Of a stretch of 64,000 nucleotides of DNA, positions 1-8,618 are shown piece after piece. The notes under the pieces were generated by a model. It searched no databases and was not told the DNA's origin. It saw only the letters and a list, made by a program, of their open reading frames with translations. A program made the position numbers and the translations under genes. Each line of letters opens with the position of its first letter. Positions within the stretch are counted from its first letter, which is position 1. Origin of the DNA: Gp6-AA40 sp963742105 (lineage in GTDB: Bacteria > Acidobacteriota > Vicinamibacteria > Vicinamibacterales > UBA2999); the NCBI GenBank assembly GCA_963742105.1, contig CAVUKN010000002.1, positions 186,001-250,000 on the forward strand, in the 5' to 3' direction.

Positions 1-1
1 C

Positions 2-1399
2 GTCCCAGCCGGGGTCGCGACGGCCCAGCAGCGGCCGGTGCCGGCGGCGCCCCAGCGCAACGCGTCTTCGGATGCCCTCGAGCGGATGAACGATTCGATC
101 GATGCGCTCACAAAGAAGGTGTGGCCGAGCGTCGTCCAGATCATCGTCACGAGCTACGGGCCGCGAGAGCCGGTGACGAACGGCGAGATGGGCATCGTCG
201 TCGGTCGCGGCCGATCGATTGGCTCGGGATTCGTCATCGATCCCGAGGGCTACGTCATGACCAACGCGCACGTCGTCGCAAACGCCCAGCGCGTGCAGGT
301 GCTGCTGCCGCCGACGAACGCCGACGGGTCGCTGGCCTCGGCACTGTCTCCGAAAATGAACGTCCTCTCCGCGCGGATCGTCGGCCTGAGCAGCGAACTG
401 GATCTGGCCCTGCTCAAGATCGAGGGCACGAAACTTCCGGCCCTCCCGCTGGCGCCGTATTCACAACTGCGTCAGGGTGAGACCGTGTTCGCGTTCGGCA
501 GTCCGAACGGGATGCGTTACACGTTGACGCACGGGCTCGTCTCGGCAGTCGCCCGACAGGTGGATCCAGACTCGCCGCTGATCTACGTGCAGACCGATGC
601 CCCGATCAATCCCGGGAACTCGGGCGGACCGCTCGTGAACATCCGCGGCGAAGTCGTGGGGATGAACACGTTCATCATGTCGCAGTCGGGTGGTAACGAG
701 GGGCTCGGATTCGCGGTGCCCAGCGCGACCATCCGGACCGCCTTCCGCCAGCTTCGCGAGTACGGACAGTTGCGGCGCCAGGAAATCGGGATGAGCCTGC
801 AGACGATCACGCCAGAAATGGCCCAGGGTCTCGGTCTGTCTCGCGACTACGGGGTCATCGTGTCGGATGTGTGGCCGCGCGGTCCCGCAGAAGCGGCCGG
901 GTTGATGCCCGGTGACATCCTCGTCGCCGTCGATGGCCAGCTGGCGGACAACCTGCCTACGGTCAACTACAACTTCCGTCTGCGCGATTCACAGGACCCG
1001 GTTGCCGTGGTCGTGCTGCGGGGAACGTCGCAGCGGACGTTCAGCATTCCTGCCGTGGAGCAGAAGAGTGAATTCGACGCGGTCTCGCAGCTTGCCGACA
1101 CGGAGAAGAACCTGATCGCCGATCTCGGCATTCTCGGCGTCGAGATCGATCGGCGGCTGGTTCCCGCAAATAGCGGACTGCGGGATCCGTTCGGCATCGT
1201 GGTGGCCGCCAGGACATCCGGTGCGAGAAGCGAGGTGCCGCTGCTGCCCCGCGACGTGATCCGCACGGTGAATGGCGCCCAGATGTTCACGCTCGATCAG
1301 CTCCGGCAGACCGTGCGGGCGTTCAAGCCGGGGAGCCCGGTGACCCTGCAGATTCAGCGCGAAGGACGGCTGATGTACGTCTCTTTCACGATGGACTAG
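2..1399 (+). CDS. HtrA/DegP-like periplasmic serine protease with two PDZ domains (5' end outside window)
   Basis: Trypsin-like S1C serine protease that would act on misfolded envelope proteins. The reading frame is open to the left edge and its first visible residues (V-P-A-G-V-A-T-A-Q-Q) look like the end of a signal peptide, so the true start lies outside the window; the GTG at 38 is probably not the start. The catalytic triad is visible: His in TNAHVV (codon 269-271), Asp in ELDLALL (401-403) and Ser in NPGNSGGP (620-622). Two PDZ domains follow, the first around IGMSLQTITPEMAQGLGLSR and the second in the last ~90 residues (LGVEIDRRL onward). The stop is TAG at 1397-1399. The family assignment is secure; whether it is the main DegP orthologue or one of several paralogues cannot be told from here. 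Confidence 0.93.
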   Translation, partial: VPAGVATAQQRPVPAAPQRNASSDALERMNDSIDALTKKVWPSVVQIIVTSYGPREPVTNGEMGIVVGRGRSIGSGFVIDPEGYVMTNAHVVANAQRVQVLLPPTNADGSLASALSPKMNVLSARIVGLSSELDLALLKIEGTKLPALPLAPYSQLRQGETVFAFGSPNGMRYTLTHGLVSAVARQVDPDSPLIYVQTDAPINPGNSGGPLVNIRGEVVGMNTFIMSQSGGNEGLGFAVPSATIRTAFRQLREYGQLRRQEIGMSLQTITPEMAQGLGLSRDYGVIVSDVWPRGPAEAAGLMPGDILVAVDGQLADNLPTVNYNFRLRDSQDPVAVVVLRGTSQRTFSIPAVEQKSEFDAVSQLADTEKNLIADLGILGVEIDRRLVPANSGLRDPFGIVVAARTSGARSEVPLLPRDVIRTVNGAQMFTLDQLRQTVRAFKPGSPVTLQIQREGRLMYVSFTMD

Positions 1400-1405
1400 A
1401 GATGG

Positions 1406-1708
1406 GTAGCTCGTAGTCGGTAGCCGGTAGCAGGCTAGTGTTGTGGCCGTGGCGTGGTGCCCCGCGGCACCGCGCCACACGCCGCCAGTGCGAGTCCGTA
1501 TGGCCGGAGGAAGACCGTCGCAAGTGTTTTGGCATAGCCGCCCTCTCCGGCGGCGGAGCTGAGGGGCGCGGATCAAGGCGGTGTTCCGGAGTGCCATACG
1601 GATTCGCGCTGGTGCGCTGGCGGTACAAGCGGATAGAACGCCTCGGTCGGGGCACTAGCTGGTGGCTCGTAGCCCGTAGCCGTTTTGGTCGCCGGCAGCG
1701 CGTAGCCT
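1406..1708. repeat. Clusters of short GTAGCC/GTAGCTC direct repeats flanking palindromic element copy 1
   Basis: Two clusters of short imperfect direct repeats, GTAGCTC-GTAGTCG-GTAGCCG-GTAGC at about 1406-1437 and CTCGTAGCCCGTAGCCG plus a further CGTAGCC at about 1664-1707, lie on either side of palindromic element copy 1. Together they fill the 318-bp gap between the protease and the convergent CapA-family gene. No coding sequence, promoter or clear terminator is visible in the gap. The repeats are seen directly; their origin and function are unknown. Confidence 0.6.
1487..1614 (+). repeat. Dispersed palindromic intergenic element, copy 1 of 3
   Basis: The left arm CCAGTGCGAGTCCGTATGGC is matched inversely by a right arm reading GCCATACGGATTCGCGCTGG on the same strand. 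A GC-rich inner hairpin (GCCGCC...GGCGGC) and the sequence GCGGATCAAGGCGG lie between. The same block recurs at 3008-3145 and 11980-12117 in the same orientation. This copy has the least symmetrical outer flanks. It sits between convergent genes. Confidence 0.85.
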
Positions 1709-1717
1709 GTGCCGCGA

Positions 1718-2926
1718 CTATCGCGCCGCGATTCGGATGGTGGCCGCCTCGCCGGCAATCTCGATTCGTGTCCCGAATGGTTTCGACGCGTCGGCCACTC
1801 GTTGAAGGATGTAGCCGGCTCGCGCCCCGGTAGCAGCCGTTGGCAGACCGCGCGTGTGCAGAAACTGGTTGCTCGTATACGGATTGTGTACATCCGGTTG
1901 TCCGTCGCCGATCGCGTTGAGCACAACCGGCCGCAGGGCAATCGATTTCACCGCTTTGCCCTCGACCCGGACCGATGCCACCACGCTCTCCCACGCCATC
2001 GGCTCGTCGATGTACGTCAGCGTTGGCGGCACGTTATAGATGAAGTTGCCCAGATCGTAGAAGATCACCCGCCCGCGATATATCTCGATGCCGTGGAGCA
2101 GCGGCGCGCCGTGCATGACGATGATGTCGGCGCCGGCGTCGATCTCGGCATGGGTCCACTTCACCAGCCACGGATTCGGTGCCAGCCGCTCCGGCATTCC
2201 CTCGGTGAAGATCGTCGAGAACGAACGATTGCCAAAAACGTGGTTGTGCTGATACACGACGACGATATCCGCCTGCTGGCGGGCCTCGCGGATGCGCTGC
2301 AGGATGCGCTGCGCATCTTCCGGATTGGGGACGTTGGGCGGCGCCCCTGGCAGGTCGTCGCTCGCGTTGTTCTGCCGTGGGCCGGCATCGACGCGCAGTT
2401 CGTTGACGCCCGGGTGATCCGCCCCCGCGCGTCCGCCCGCAGCAATCAGCCCTGACGCGCTCGCCACGAGCGCCACCGTTCCGTTCGGCGTACGCAGGTA
2501 CGCCGGCGCCGCTGCATCGGCGAGTGTGCGCCCGGTTCCCGCATGGACGATATGCCGCCGCTCCGCCTCGCGAATGGTGTTGTCGATGCCGCTCTCTTTG
2601 AGGTCGAACGCGTGGTTTCCGGCCAGCGCGAGCAGGTTCACCCCGATGTCGGTCAACACATCGAGTGCCTCGGGTGGCGCGAGAAATCCGCGGCCCTCCG
2701 CGATCGACTGACCCGGCATGGCGATGGCGGCCTCGAGGTTCGTGAAGATCACGTCGCCCTGCAGCAGGTCCTTGATCGGTGCGATCGCCTCCGGCTTGGT
2801 CGCGCGCAAGTCGGACCGCAGCATCGATTGGCCGGCAAGGACAAGGGTCATCGTCGTGGACTGAGCCGACAGCACGATCCCGAGGGCCGCCAACGTCGCT
2901 GATGCACAAACAAGGCGCACGGTCAC
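1718..2926 (-). CDS. CapA-family (poly-gamma-glutamate capsule-like) metallophosphatase-fold protein, secreted
   Basis: CapA/PgsA-like protein of the calcineurin-like phosphoesterase superfamily. Visible family motifs in order: a degenerate first motif (LAGQSMLR, where GD is usual), TNLEAAI, LAGNHAFD (the NHxxD motif), a YQHNH segment, and VMHGAPLLHG followed by YDLGNF. The N-terminus VRLVCASATLAALGIVLSAQS reads as a Sec signal. I chose the GTG at 2926 because it opens directly onto that signal; an in-frame TTG at 2944 would add six residues, and neither has a clear ribosome binding site. CapA proteins are linked to poly-gamma-glutamate synthesis, but no capB/capC partner is nearby, so the substrate is unknown. 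The gene is flanked on both sides by copies of the palindromic element. Confidence 0.85.
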   Translation of the reverse strand: MTVRLVCASATLAALGIVLSAQSTTMTLVLAGQSMLRSDLRATKPEAIAPIKDLLQGDVIFTNLEAAIAMPGQSIAEGRGFLAPPEALDVLTDIGVNLLALAGNHAFDLKESGIDNTIREAERRHIVHAGTGRTLADAAAPAYLRTPNGTVALVASASGLIAAGGRAGADHPGVNELRVDAGPRQNNASDDLPGAPPNVPNPEDAQRILQRIREARQQADIVVVYQHNHVFGNRSFSTIFTEGMPERLAPNPWLVKWTHAEIDAGADIIVMHGAPLLHGIEIYRGRVIFYDLGNFIYNVPPTLTYIDEPMAWESVVASVRVEGKAVKSIALRPVVLNAIGDGQPDVHNPYTSNQFLHTRGLPTAATGARAGYILQRVADASKPFGTRIEIAGEAATIRIAAR

Positions 2927-3007
2927 GGGGCAACAATACTGCAACTGAGCGCGCTCTCGATCCGTCGCGAAATTTATGTTGTGGTTGGCATGTGCTCCGC
3001 TGACGCC

Positions 3008-3145
3008 GCACGGCAGTGCGAGTCCGTATGGCCGGAGGAAAACCGTGGCACGTGCTTTGGCATAGCCGCCCTGGCTGGCGGCGGAGCTGAGGGACGCGGA
3101 TCAAGGCGGTTTTCCGGAGCGCCATACGGATTCGCGCTGCCGTGC
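3008..3145 (+). repeat. Dispersed palindromic intergenic element, copy 2 of 3
   Basis: This is one of the two most symmetrical copies. The outer arms GCACGGCAG and CTGCCGTGC are perfect reverse complements. They continue into GCGAGTCCGTATGGC on the left and GCCATACGGATTCGC on the right, then into a CGGAGGAAAACCG / CGGTTTTCCGG stem. An inner GCCGCC...GGCGGC hairpin occupies the centre. It lies between two minus-strand genes, 31 bp beyond the stop of the MmgE/PrpD gene and upstream of the CapA-family gene. Confidence 0.88.
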
Positions 3146-3176
3146 CTAAGCGGATCAAAGGCTTTGGTCGGAGCCG

Positions 3177-4529
3177 CTAGCGGTGCAACAACGGAAGCAG
3201 CGCGCTCATGCTGTCGAAGTCGTGGAGCACGTCCAGCAGCCGCGCCTGCTTGGGAGCTGCGAGCCCCGAATCGCCGATGAGCGCGTGATACTTCGCGTCC
3301 ACATCGGCCCACTGGATACCGCGCGGCGCGGAGCCGCGGGGCGCATCCACGGTGCTGGTGTAGCGGGCACCCGCATTGGTGACCAGCGTCACCGTTCCGC
3401 CCCAGTTCCACTCGTAGCGCATCCCGGTCGGAACCGGTTCGTATTCGACCAGGCTCACCAGCCGCGCGATCTCTGGCCGGTGCATCTTCTCCACCCTGAT
3501 GTGACTCCAGTCGAACGCGCGATCCGCGACACCAGTGGCCAGAAAATACGGAAGACTGTGGATCGCCTCCACCATGTCGGTCGGCATTCCGGGCTCGTAG
3601 GTGATGCTCGTTTTCGCCGGCCCGGAGTGAATGATCCTCGCGATCTCACCAGCGGGCACACTCGCCTGTTTCGAGGACTCGATCGCCGCCTCGAGTGAGG
3701 AGTGGAGCGCATGAGCGCCCGGCACCAGCTTGATTGCCAGGAAGCGCTCGATATCCCACGGCGCCTGCAATGGACGGGCGATTGCCTCCAGGTCCACGGT
3801 GTGGTTGCCGAACGTGTCGAGCAGTCCTCCTTTCGCCTCGAGCAGGCAGCGATTTGCGGTAAAGCCGCGTTGTGCCGCCAGCGACGACTGCACCGCCGCG
3901 AGCGCGGCGTTGCCCGCCATGTACTCGCGCGCCCAGCTGTCGGTGCCGATCAGGAGGCCGCCCATCGTCGTCGCGGTGAGCGCGAGCGCGTGGGCCATCT
4001 GGTCGGCCGTGAGGCCGAGCAGCCGTGCCGCCGTCACGGTGCCGCCGAAAGCGACGACGAACGAGGCGTGAATGCCCGGTCGCCCGCCGCGCAGCATGTC
4101 GCCGAATCGACCCGCGGCTTCGTAGCCGACGGCAATGGCCGCGAGTACGTCAGATGGACTGGAGTTTTTCCACTCGGCGACAGCCAGTCCGACCGCGGTG
4201 ACCAGGGTGCCGGTGTGCGCCACGTTGCGGAGATCGCTATCGTCGGACGCCGCCGCGTCGCTGCGCATCGCGTTGACGCGCACCGCCTGCGACACCGGCA
4301 GACGGGCCGCCTCGAACCAGACCGATGCCTGCGCACTGCCGCCCTGCTCGGCCGCCAGGTTACGAACGATGCGAGCGGAATCGATCGTCATGCCCGCCGC
4401 CGCGCTGGCGAGCGTACTGGCGACGATCATCTTCGCGTGTTTCACCGCGTCGGGTGTCAGCTCCGCAAATGTCGTCGAATGAAACACCCGCGCCAATCGG
4501 AGCGCCAGCGGATCCTGTGTCCGCGCCAT
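3177..4529 (-). CDS. MmgE/PrpD family protein (2-methylcitrate/aconitate-type dehydratase or decarboxylase fold)
   Basis: Cytoplasmic protein of 450 residues, the usual length for the MmgE/PrpD family, whose known members include 2-methylcitrate dehydratase and cis-aconitate decarboxylase. Family features include an N-terminal all-helical domain with the SDDSD and HTGTLV region, the GGRPGIHASFVVAFG stretch, and the C-terminal WADVDAKYHALI signature. The frame is open upstream of 4529, but the composition there does not resemble the family; the ATG at 4529 gives MARTQDPLALRLARVF, a good family N-terminus. No prpB or prpC lies next to it, so propionate catabolism cannot be inferred; the substrate is open. 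Confidence 0.88.
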   Translation of the reverse strand: MARTQDPLALRLARVFHSTTFAELTPDAVKHAKMIVASTLASAAAGMTIDSARIVRNLAAEQGGSAQASVWFEAARLPVSQAVRVNAMRSDAAASDDSDLRNVAHTGTLVTAVGLAVAEWKNSSPSDVLAAIAVGYEAAGRFGDMLRGGRPGIHASFVVAFGGTVTAARLLGLTADQMAHALALTATTMGGLLIGTDSWAREYMAGNAALAAVQSSLAAQRGFTANRCLLEAKGGLLDTFGNHTVDLEAIARPLQAPWDIERFLAIKLVPGAHALHSSLEAAIESSKQASVPAGEIARIIHSGPAKTSITYEPGMPTDMVEAIHSLPYFLATGVADRAFDWSHIRVEKMHRPEIARLVSLVEYEPVPTGMRYEWNWGGTVTLVTNAGARYTSTVDAPRGSAPRGIQWADVDAKYHALIGDSGLAAPKQARLLDVLHDFDSMSALLPLLHR

Positions 4530-4656
4530 CAATACGCCCCGCCCGCAATCCAAGAAATGCGCGACCTGAGAAGTGCCCTGAACCCGCTCCGCTGGGGCGT
4601 GGAAGCTGACGCCTGAACTCGAACCAGACGTCGAAAATGGCAGGGTGCCGGCTGGT

Positions 4657-5967
4657 TCACTCGATGACGTGCCGCGACGAGCACTCCGGAAAGAGCGCCA
4701 GCTGATCTCCGACCGAGCCGCCCTGGCGTGATCGAGCCTGGTCGCGCCGCGGCCCGGATGCCGAAGCCGAACGGTCGTCGAACACCGTGCGGCCGCCATA
4801 CTCGCGCGACATCGCGCGCTCGCGCGCGATCGTCTCGCCGACGTCCGCAAACGGATCTCGACCCTGTTCGACCGCCCGCGCCAGCTTGTCCAGCCGCTTC
4901 ATGCCGTCCAGCTTCTCGGACCGACCGACCTTCGATGCCGAGAGCGCGCGGCGAAGCACACCGATCGAATCGTCGTATACCTTGAGCGGCACCGGAAACG
5001 GGTGACCGTCCTTCCCGCCATGGGCGAAGGCGAACCGTGCCGGATCCTCGAAACGCGTCGGGGCACCGTGCACGACTTCCGCAACCAGCGACAGCGACTG
5101 CAGCGTGCGAGGGCCCAGCTGCTCCAGGAGCAGGAACGAGGCAAAATCGCGCAGGTCGCGCTCGTGAGCCAGCGCGAGCACGGCGCCGAGCCGCTTCGCG
5201 TTGACGTCCTCGCGCCGGACATCGTGATGCGACGGCATCGCCAGGCGACGGCCAGCGGTCGCGGACCTTGTCAGCTCCGCGACGTCGGCGAGTGTCTTTG
5301 CCGGATCCTCGCGGGCAATGGTCAGCAACGCATCTTGCGCGCGTCCGGCCCGGCGATCGACCAGGTTGCGGATTGTCCCCTGCGACGCGCCGACGATCGC
5401 CGCGTGCGGCTCGGTGACGAAGTCACGTACGGCAGGCGAATGCCAGTGGTAACGCCGGGCGAGACTTGTCTGCTCGTTCATGCCCTGCTGCACCACGGCC
5501 CATTCGCCGTCGGCGCTCAACACGAACGCATGCAGATAGATTTGAAACCCATCGTCCACCGCATTGTTGTCGATACGCGCGGTGAGACGGCTCGCGCGTA
5601 CCAGCGCCTGACCGTCCAGATTCCGGTCGTCCGCGATCCGCTGGAGCTCGGCTGGCGTGTTGCGCGAGTGCCGGCCACGTCCGCCGCAGACATACAGGCC
5701 GAGCTCGCCGGCCCGCTCGTTGAGTCCTCGCTTCAGCGCGCCCATCACTGACGTCGTGATCCCGGAGGAATGCCAGTCCATGCCCATGACGGCACCGTAC
5801 GACTGGAACCAGAACGGATCGCTGAGCCGGGACAAGAAAGCCGACCGCCCGTAGTCCGCGATGATGGACTCGGCGATCGCCGTCCCGAGCATGGTCATCC
5901 GCGTGGCCAGCCACGCCGGCACGCGTCCGCCGTGCAGCGGAAGGTCTGCGATCCCGGAACGCTTCAC
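4657..5967 (-). CDS. DUF763 domain protein
   Basis: A 436-residue cytoplasmic protein matching the DUF763 family. The diagnostic N-terminus MKRSGIADLPLHGGRVPAWL is present, followed by RLSDPFWFQSYGAVMGMDWH, the GALKRGLNE and GGRGRHSRNTP segments, and a C-terminal region rich in Lys/Arg and Asp. The start at 5967 is well supported because the conserved family sequence begins there. The function is not established; known members occur in archaea and bacteria without a defined reaction. It is transcribed away from the YihY gene, with ~107 bp between them. Confidence 0.9.
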   Translation of the reverse strand: MKRSGIADLPLHGGRVPAWLATRMTMLGTAIAESIIADYGRSAFLSRLSDPFWFQSYGAVMGMDWHSSGITTSVMGALKRGLNERAGELGLYVCGGRGRHSRNTPAELQRIADDRNLDGQALVRASRLTARIDNNAVDDGFQIYLHAFVLSADGEWAVVQQGMNEQTSLARRYHWHSPAVRDFVTEPHAAIVGASQGTIRNLVDRRAGRAQDALLTIAREDPAKTLADVAELTRSATAGRRLAMPSHHDVRREDVNAKRLGAVLALAHERDLRDFASFLLLEQLGPRTLQSLSLVAEVVHGAPTRFEDPARFAFAHGGKDGHPFPVPLKVYDDSIGVLRRALSASKVGRSEKLDGMKRLDKLARAVEQGRDPFADVGETIARERAMSREYGGRTVFDDRSASASGPRRDQARSRQGGSVGDQLALFPECSSRHVIE

Positions 5968-6074
5968 GCCGGCATTGTACGGGTGCCGGAACCTTGATGG
6001 AAAGATGACGAGAGCCGAACGGCATTCACTTTGCGACGGCGCTGAGTCGTGAATACTCTCGTGTCGGTGAGCTG

Positions 6075-7139
6075 ATGTTCAAGACGTTCTCGATCCCGAT
6101 TACCTGGTCCGAGCTGATCAAGCGAACCGTCAAGGAGATCAGCGACGACGATTGCCTTGGTCTGGCAGCACAACTGGCCTACTACCTGTTGCTGGCGCTC
6201 GTGCCGGCGATCGTTTTCCTGGTTGCGCTGGCCAGCTTCTTCCCGGCGGACACGATCGCCCAGATGGTCGGCTCGCTGCGATCATTCGCACCTGGCGACG
6301 TGGTTCAGCTGGTCGAAGAGCAGTTGCAACGTGTCGCCAACGGCCAGCAGGGCGGTCTGCTCACGATCGGTATCGCGATGGCGCTGTGGAGCAGTTCGGC
6401 CGCCGTCGTCTCGGTGGTTGGGGCAATGAACCGGGCCTACGACATCGAAGAAGCGCGGCCCTGGTGGAAGGTGCGCCTGACAGCGATCGCGCTGACCGTC
6501 GGGCTGGCGCTGTTTGTGATCACGGCCGTCGCGCTCGTGCTGGTCGGACCGACGGTCGGCGAACAGCTCGCGGCGCGATTCGGACTCGGCGCTGCGTTCG
6601 CGTGGACGTGGCAGATTCTTCAGTGGCCGGTCGCCTTCCTTCTCGTCGTAATCGCGCTGGCGCTGCTGAACTATTTTGCGCCCGACGCCGAACAGGATTG
6701 GGAATGGATCACGCCCGGCGCGGCGCTGTCGGCCGTCCTGTGGCTCATCGCCTCGCTGGCGTTCAAGATCTACCTGGCCAACTTCGCCGACTACAACGCC
6801 ACCTATGGTTCGCTCGGCGGAGTCATCGTGCTGATGCTCTGGTTCTACATCTCCGCCCTCGCGGTTCTGATCGGGTCCGAGATGAACGCCGAGATCGAGC
6901 ACGCGTCCCCGTACGGGAAGGATCCCGGAGAAAAGGTGCCCGGGCAGCGAAAGAAGCTCGGGGCCGCCGCGGCGCGTGCCTACGCCGAACGACACCACTT
7001 ATCCAGGCCGGCATCATCGCCACCGGCACCGCAGCCGGCACCGGCACCCGACCAGATGGAACCGGGCTTCGCCTGGTACGTAGCGACGTTGGTGGTTTTC
7101 GTCGTGGCGCTCTTCCGAGACAGTCCAGAAGGGGCCTGA
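6075..7139 (+). CDS. YihY/virulence factor BrkB family inner-membrane protein
   Basis: A 354-residue polytopic membrane protein. Family landmarks are DDDCLGLAAQLAYYLLLALVP in the first membrane segment, the LWSSSAAVVSVVGAMNRAYDI segment, a central pair of hydrophobic helices, and NYFAPDA followed by YGSLGGVIVLMLWFYISALAVLIGSE near the end. About six transmembrane helices are expected. The C-terminal ~70 residues add a Pro/Ala-rich linker and one further hydrophobic segment (FAWYVATLVVFVVALF), which is longer than in compact family members. The molecular function is unsettled; despite old names it is not ribonuclease BN. Confidence 0.92.
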   Translation: MFKTFSIPITWSELIKRTVKEISDDDCLGLAAQLAYYLLLALVPAIVFLVALASFFPADTIAQMVGSLRSFAPGDVVQLVEEQLQRVANGQQGGLLTIGIAMALWSSSAAVVSVVGAMNRAYDIEEARPWWKVRLTAIALTVGLALFVITAVALVLVGPTVGEQLAARFGLGAAFAWTWQILQWPVAFLLVVIALALLNYFAPDAEQDWEWITPGAALSAVLWLIASLAFKIYLANFADYNATYGSLGGVIVLMLWFYISALAVLIGSEMNAEIEHASPYGKDPGEKVPGQRKKLGAAAARAYAERHHLSRPASSPPAPQPAPAPDQMEPGFAWYVATLVVFVVALFRDSPEGA

Positions 7140-7178
7140 CGCGTGGTTGTGCGCCTGAGCGGCGCGGAGGTCATTCAC

Positions 7179-7418
7179 ATGGGGACAGTGCAGCATATCG
7201 GCTGGGGAATGGTTGGCGCGGGCACGACGATGCTGGCGAGGCGGGTGGTGCGCCAGCTCCTGTACCGCGGCAGGAGGCCGCGGCTGCCTCGCGCCGCGCG
7301 GCAGAGCAGAAGCGTCGCAGGCTTGCTGATGTTCGCGGCTTCCAGCGGTGCCGTGCTGGCAATCGCCGACATGTTGCAGGATCAGCGCAGCCACGTGGCG
7401 AAACGGGCGCTGACGTGA
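7179..7418 (+). CDS. Small DUF4235-like membrane-associated protein
   Basis: A 79-residue protein. The ATG at 7179 is preceded by GGAGG at 7166-7170, so it is preferred over the GTG at 7143, which lies only 3 bp after the previous stop. It begins MGTVQHIGWGMVGAGTTMLARRV, has a basic middle (RGRRPRLPRAARQSRS), and a second hydrophobic stretch (VAGLLMFAASSGAVLAIADML). This order of hydrophobic helix, A-R-R, basic/Pro segment and Ala/Gly-rich helix resembles DUF4235 proteins, but the match is by eye only. It is probably co-transcribed with the YihY gene. Confidence 0.6.
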   Translation: MGTVQHIGWGMVGAGTTMLARRVVRQLLYRGRRPRLPRAARQSRSVAGLLMFAASSGAVLAIADMLQDQRSHVAKRALT

Positions 7419-7583
7419 GGCGTCCGACACGCGGCGGTTACATCTTCTCCAGCCGAACACGGGGCAGCGTTCGTCATCGGACGCGGTTGACGTGTCGCGC
7501 CGGGCGCCCATCAGGCGCTGCGGAAACGGCGTGTCGTCGCCGCTCACTTTCCAGCGCAAAGTTCTTCATGATATCGTTCCCAC

Positions 7584-8558
7584 ATGCGCCTGCCGCTGCG
7601 GCACGTCGCCCTCGTCGTGGTGGTCGCGGTCGGCGTCCTCGTCGGCGGCGTGCTGTTTCCGTTGTGGCGCCAGGCGGTGGCGACGAGCCAGGACGCACGC
7701 GCCGATCCGCACCACATCGCCGGCGGCCTCTATTTCGTCGGCTCGCCGGACCTCACATCGTTTCTCCTCGTCGGATCCGAGGGGCACGTCCTGATCGGTG
7801 GCGGCGATCCGCGGACGGCCAGAAAGATCGTCGACAACATCGAGCAGCTTGGTTTCAACATCAAAGACGTCAGGATTCTGCTCGCAACTGACCCGCACAT
7901 GGACGAGGCCGGCGGACTGGCGGCATTGCAACAGGAGAGTGGCGCCCAACTGTGGGCCAGCGCCGCCAACACCGACGTGATCGCCGCCGGCGGCGCTGAC
8001 GATCCCAGCATCGTCTATACGCCCTACCGCCTGCTGATGCGCGCCGGAGTCAACGACTACCCGCCGCCCCGCGTCGATCACCGCGTCCAGGACGGCGACA
8101 CCGTCCGCCTGGGATCGCTCGCGATCACCGCTCACCTCACACCCGGACACGCGCCCGGCTGCACGACGTGGACGTTCACCGTCCGCGATCGTGATCGTGA
8201 TCTGCGCGTTGTGCACCGTTGCGGCCTGAGCGTCCCGTACGGCGCGACGCTCGTGGATCCCGAGCGGTATCCCGGCATCCGCGAGGACTTCGAGCGGACG
8301 TTCCGCACCTTGCGAGACCTGCCGGTCGACATCTGGCTGACCTCACACGGCCGGGAGTACGGTCGCTTCCGCAAGTACGAGGAAAGTCGCCGCGCCTACG
8401 CACCATCCCGCAACGGCAACGCCCCTGACTCCTCGGAAGTGGAGAGCGATCCGGCGGCCCCGTTCATTGACGCGAAGGGTTACGTCGACTCGATCGATAT
8501 GGCGGAGGCAGATTTCCGCACGCTGCTCGCAGAGCAGCAACGACAGCCGCAGAAATAA
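7584..8558 (+). CDS. Membrane-anchored metallo-beta-lactamase-fold protein, B3-like with altered metal ligands
   Basis: A 324-residue protein with an N-terminal hydrophobic anchor or signal (VALVVVVAVGVLVGGVLF) and the MBL fold. The order of motifs follows subclass B3. The canonical HxHxDH is here D103-P-H105-M-D107-E108, so the positions equivalent to H116 and H121 carry Asp and Glu. The other ligands are kept: H189 in TPGHAPG and H255 in SHGREYG. B3-like relatives hydrolyse beta-lactams or other esters and lactones with two zinc ions; with two His-to-acid changes this protein may bind a different metal or have another substrate. A long hydrophilic tail follows H255. Confidence 0.85.
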   Translation: MRLPLRHVALVVVVAVGVLVGGVLFPLWRQAVATSQDARADPHHIAGGLYFVGSPDLTSFLLVGSEGHVLIGGGDPRTARKIVDNIEQLGFNIKDVRILLATDPHMDEAGGLAALQQESGAQLWASAANTDVIAAGGADDPSIVYTPYRLLMRAGVNDYPPPRVDHRVQDGDTVRLGSLAITAHLTPGHAPGCTTWTFTVRDRDRDLRVVHRCGLSVPYGATLVDPERYPGIREDFERTFRTLRDLPVDIWLTSHGREYGRFRKYEESRRAYAPSRNGNAPDSSEVESDPAAPFIDAKGYVDSIDMAEADFRTLLAEQQRQPQK

Positions 8559-8618
8559 CCACCATTACCCGCTGCATCACGGGGTTCAGAGGCGGCGCGT
8601 CCGGCCGATTCCAGCGTC

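Noticed and set aside
1487..1614. Palindromic element as an integron attC site
   Set aside because: The ends do not carry the GTTRRRY/RYYYAAC pattern and no integrase is present.
6152..7891. A 579-codon frame overlapping YihY and the small gene
   Set aside because: Arg/Gly/Ala-rich, no domain, covers two better-supported genes in another frame.
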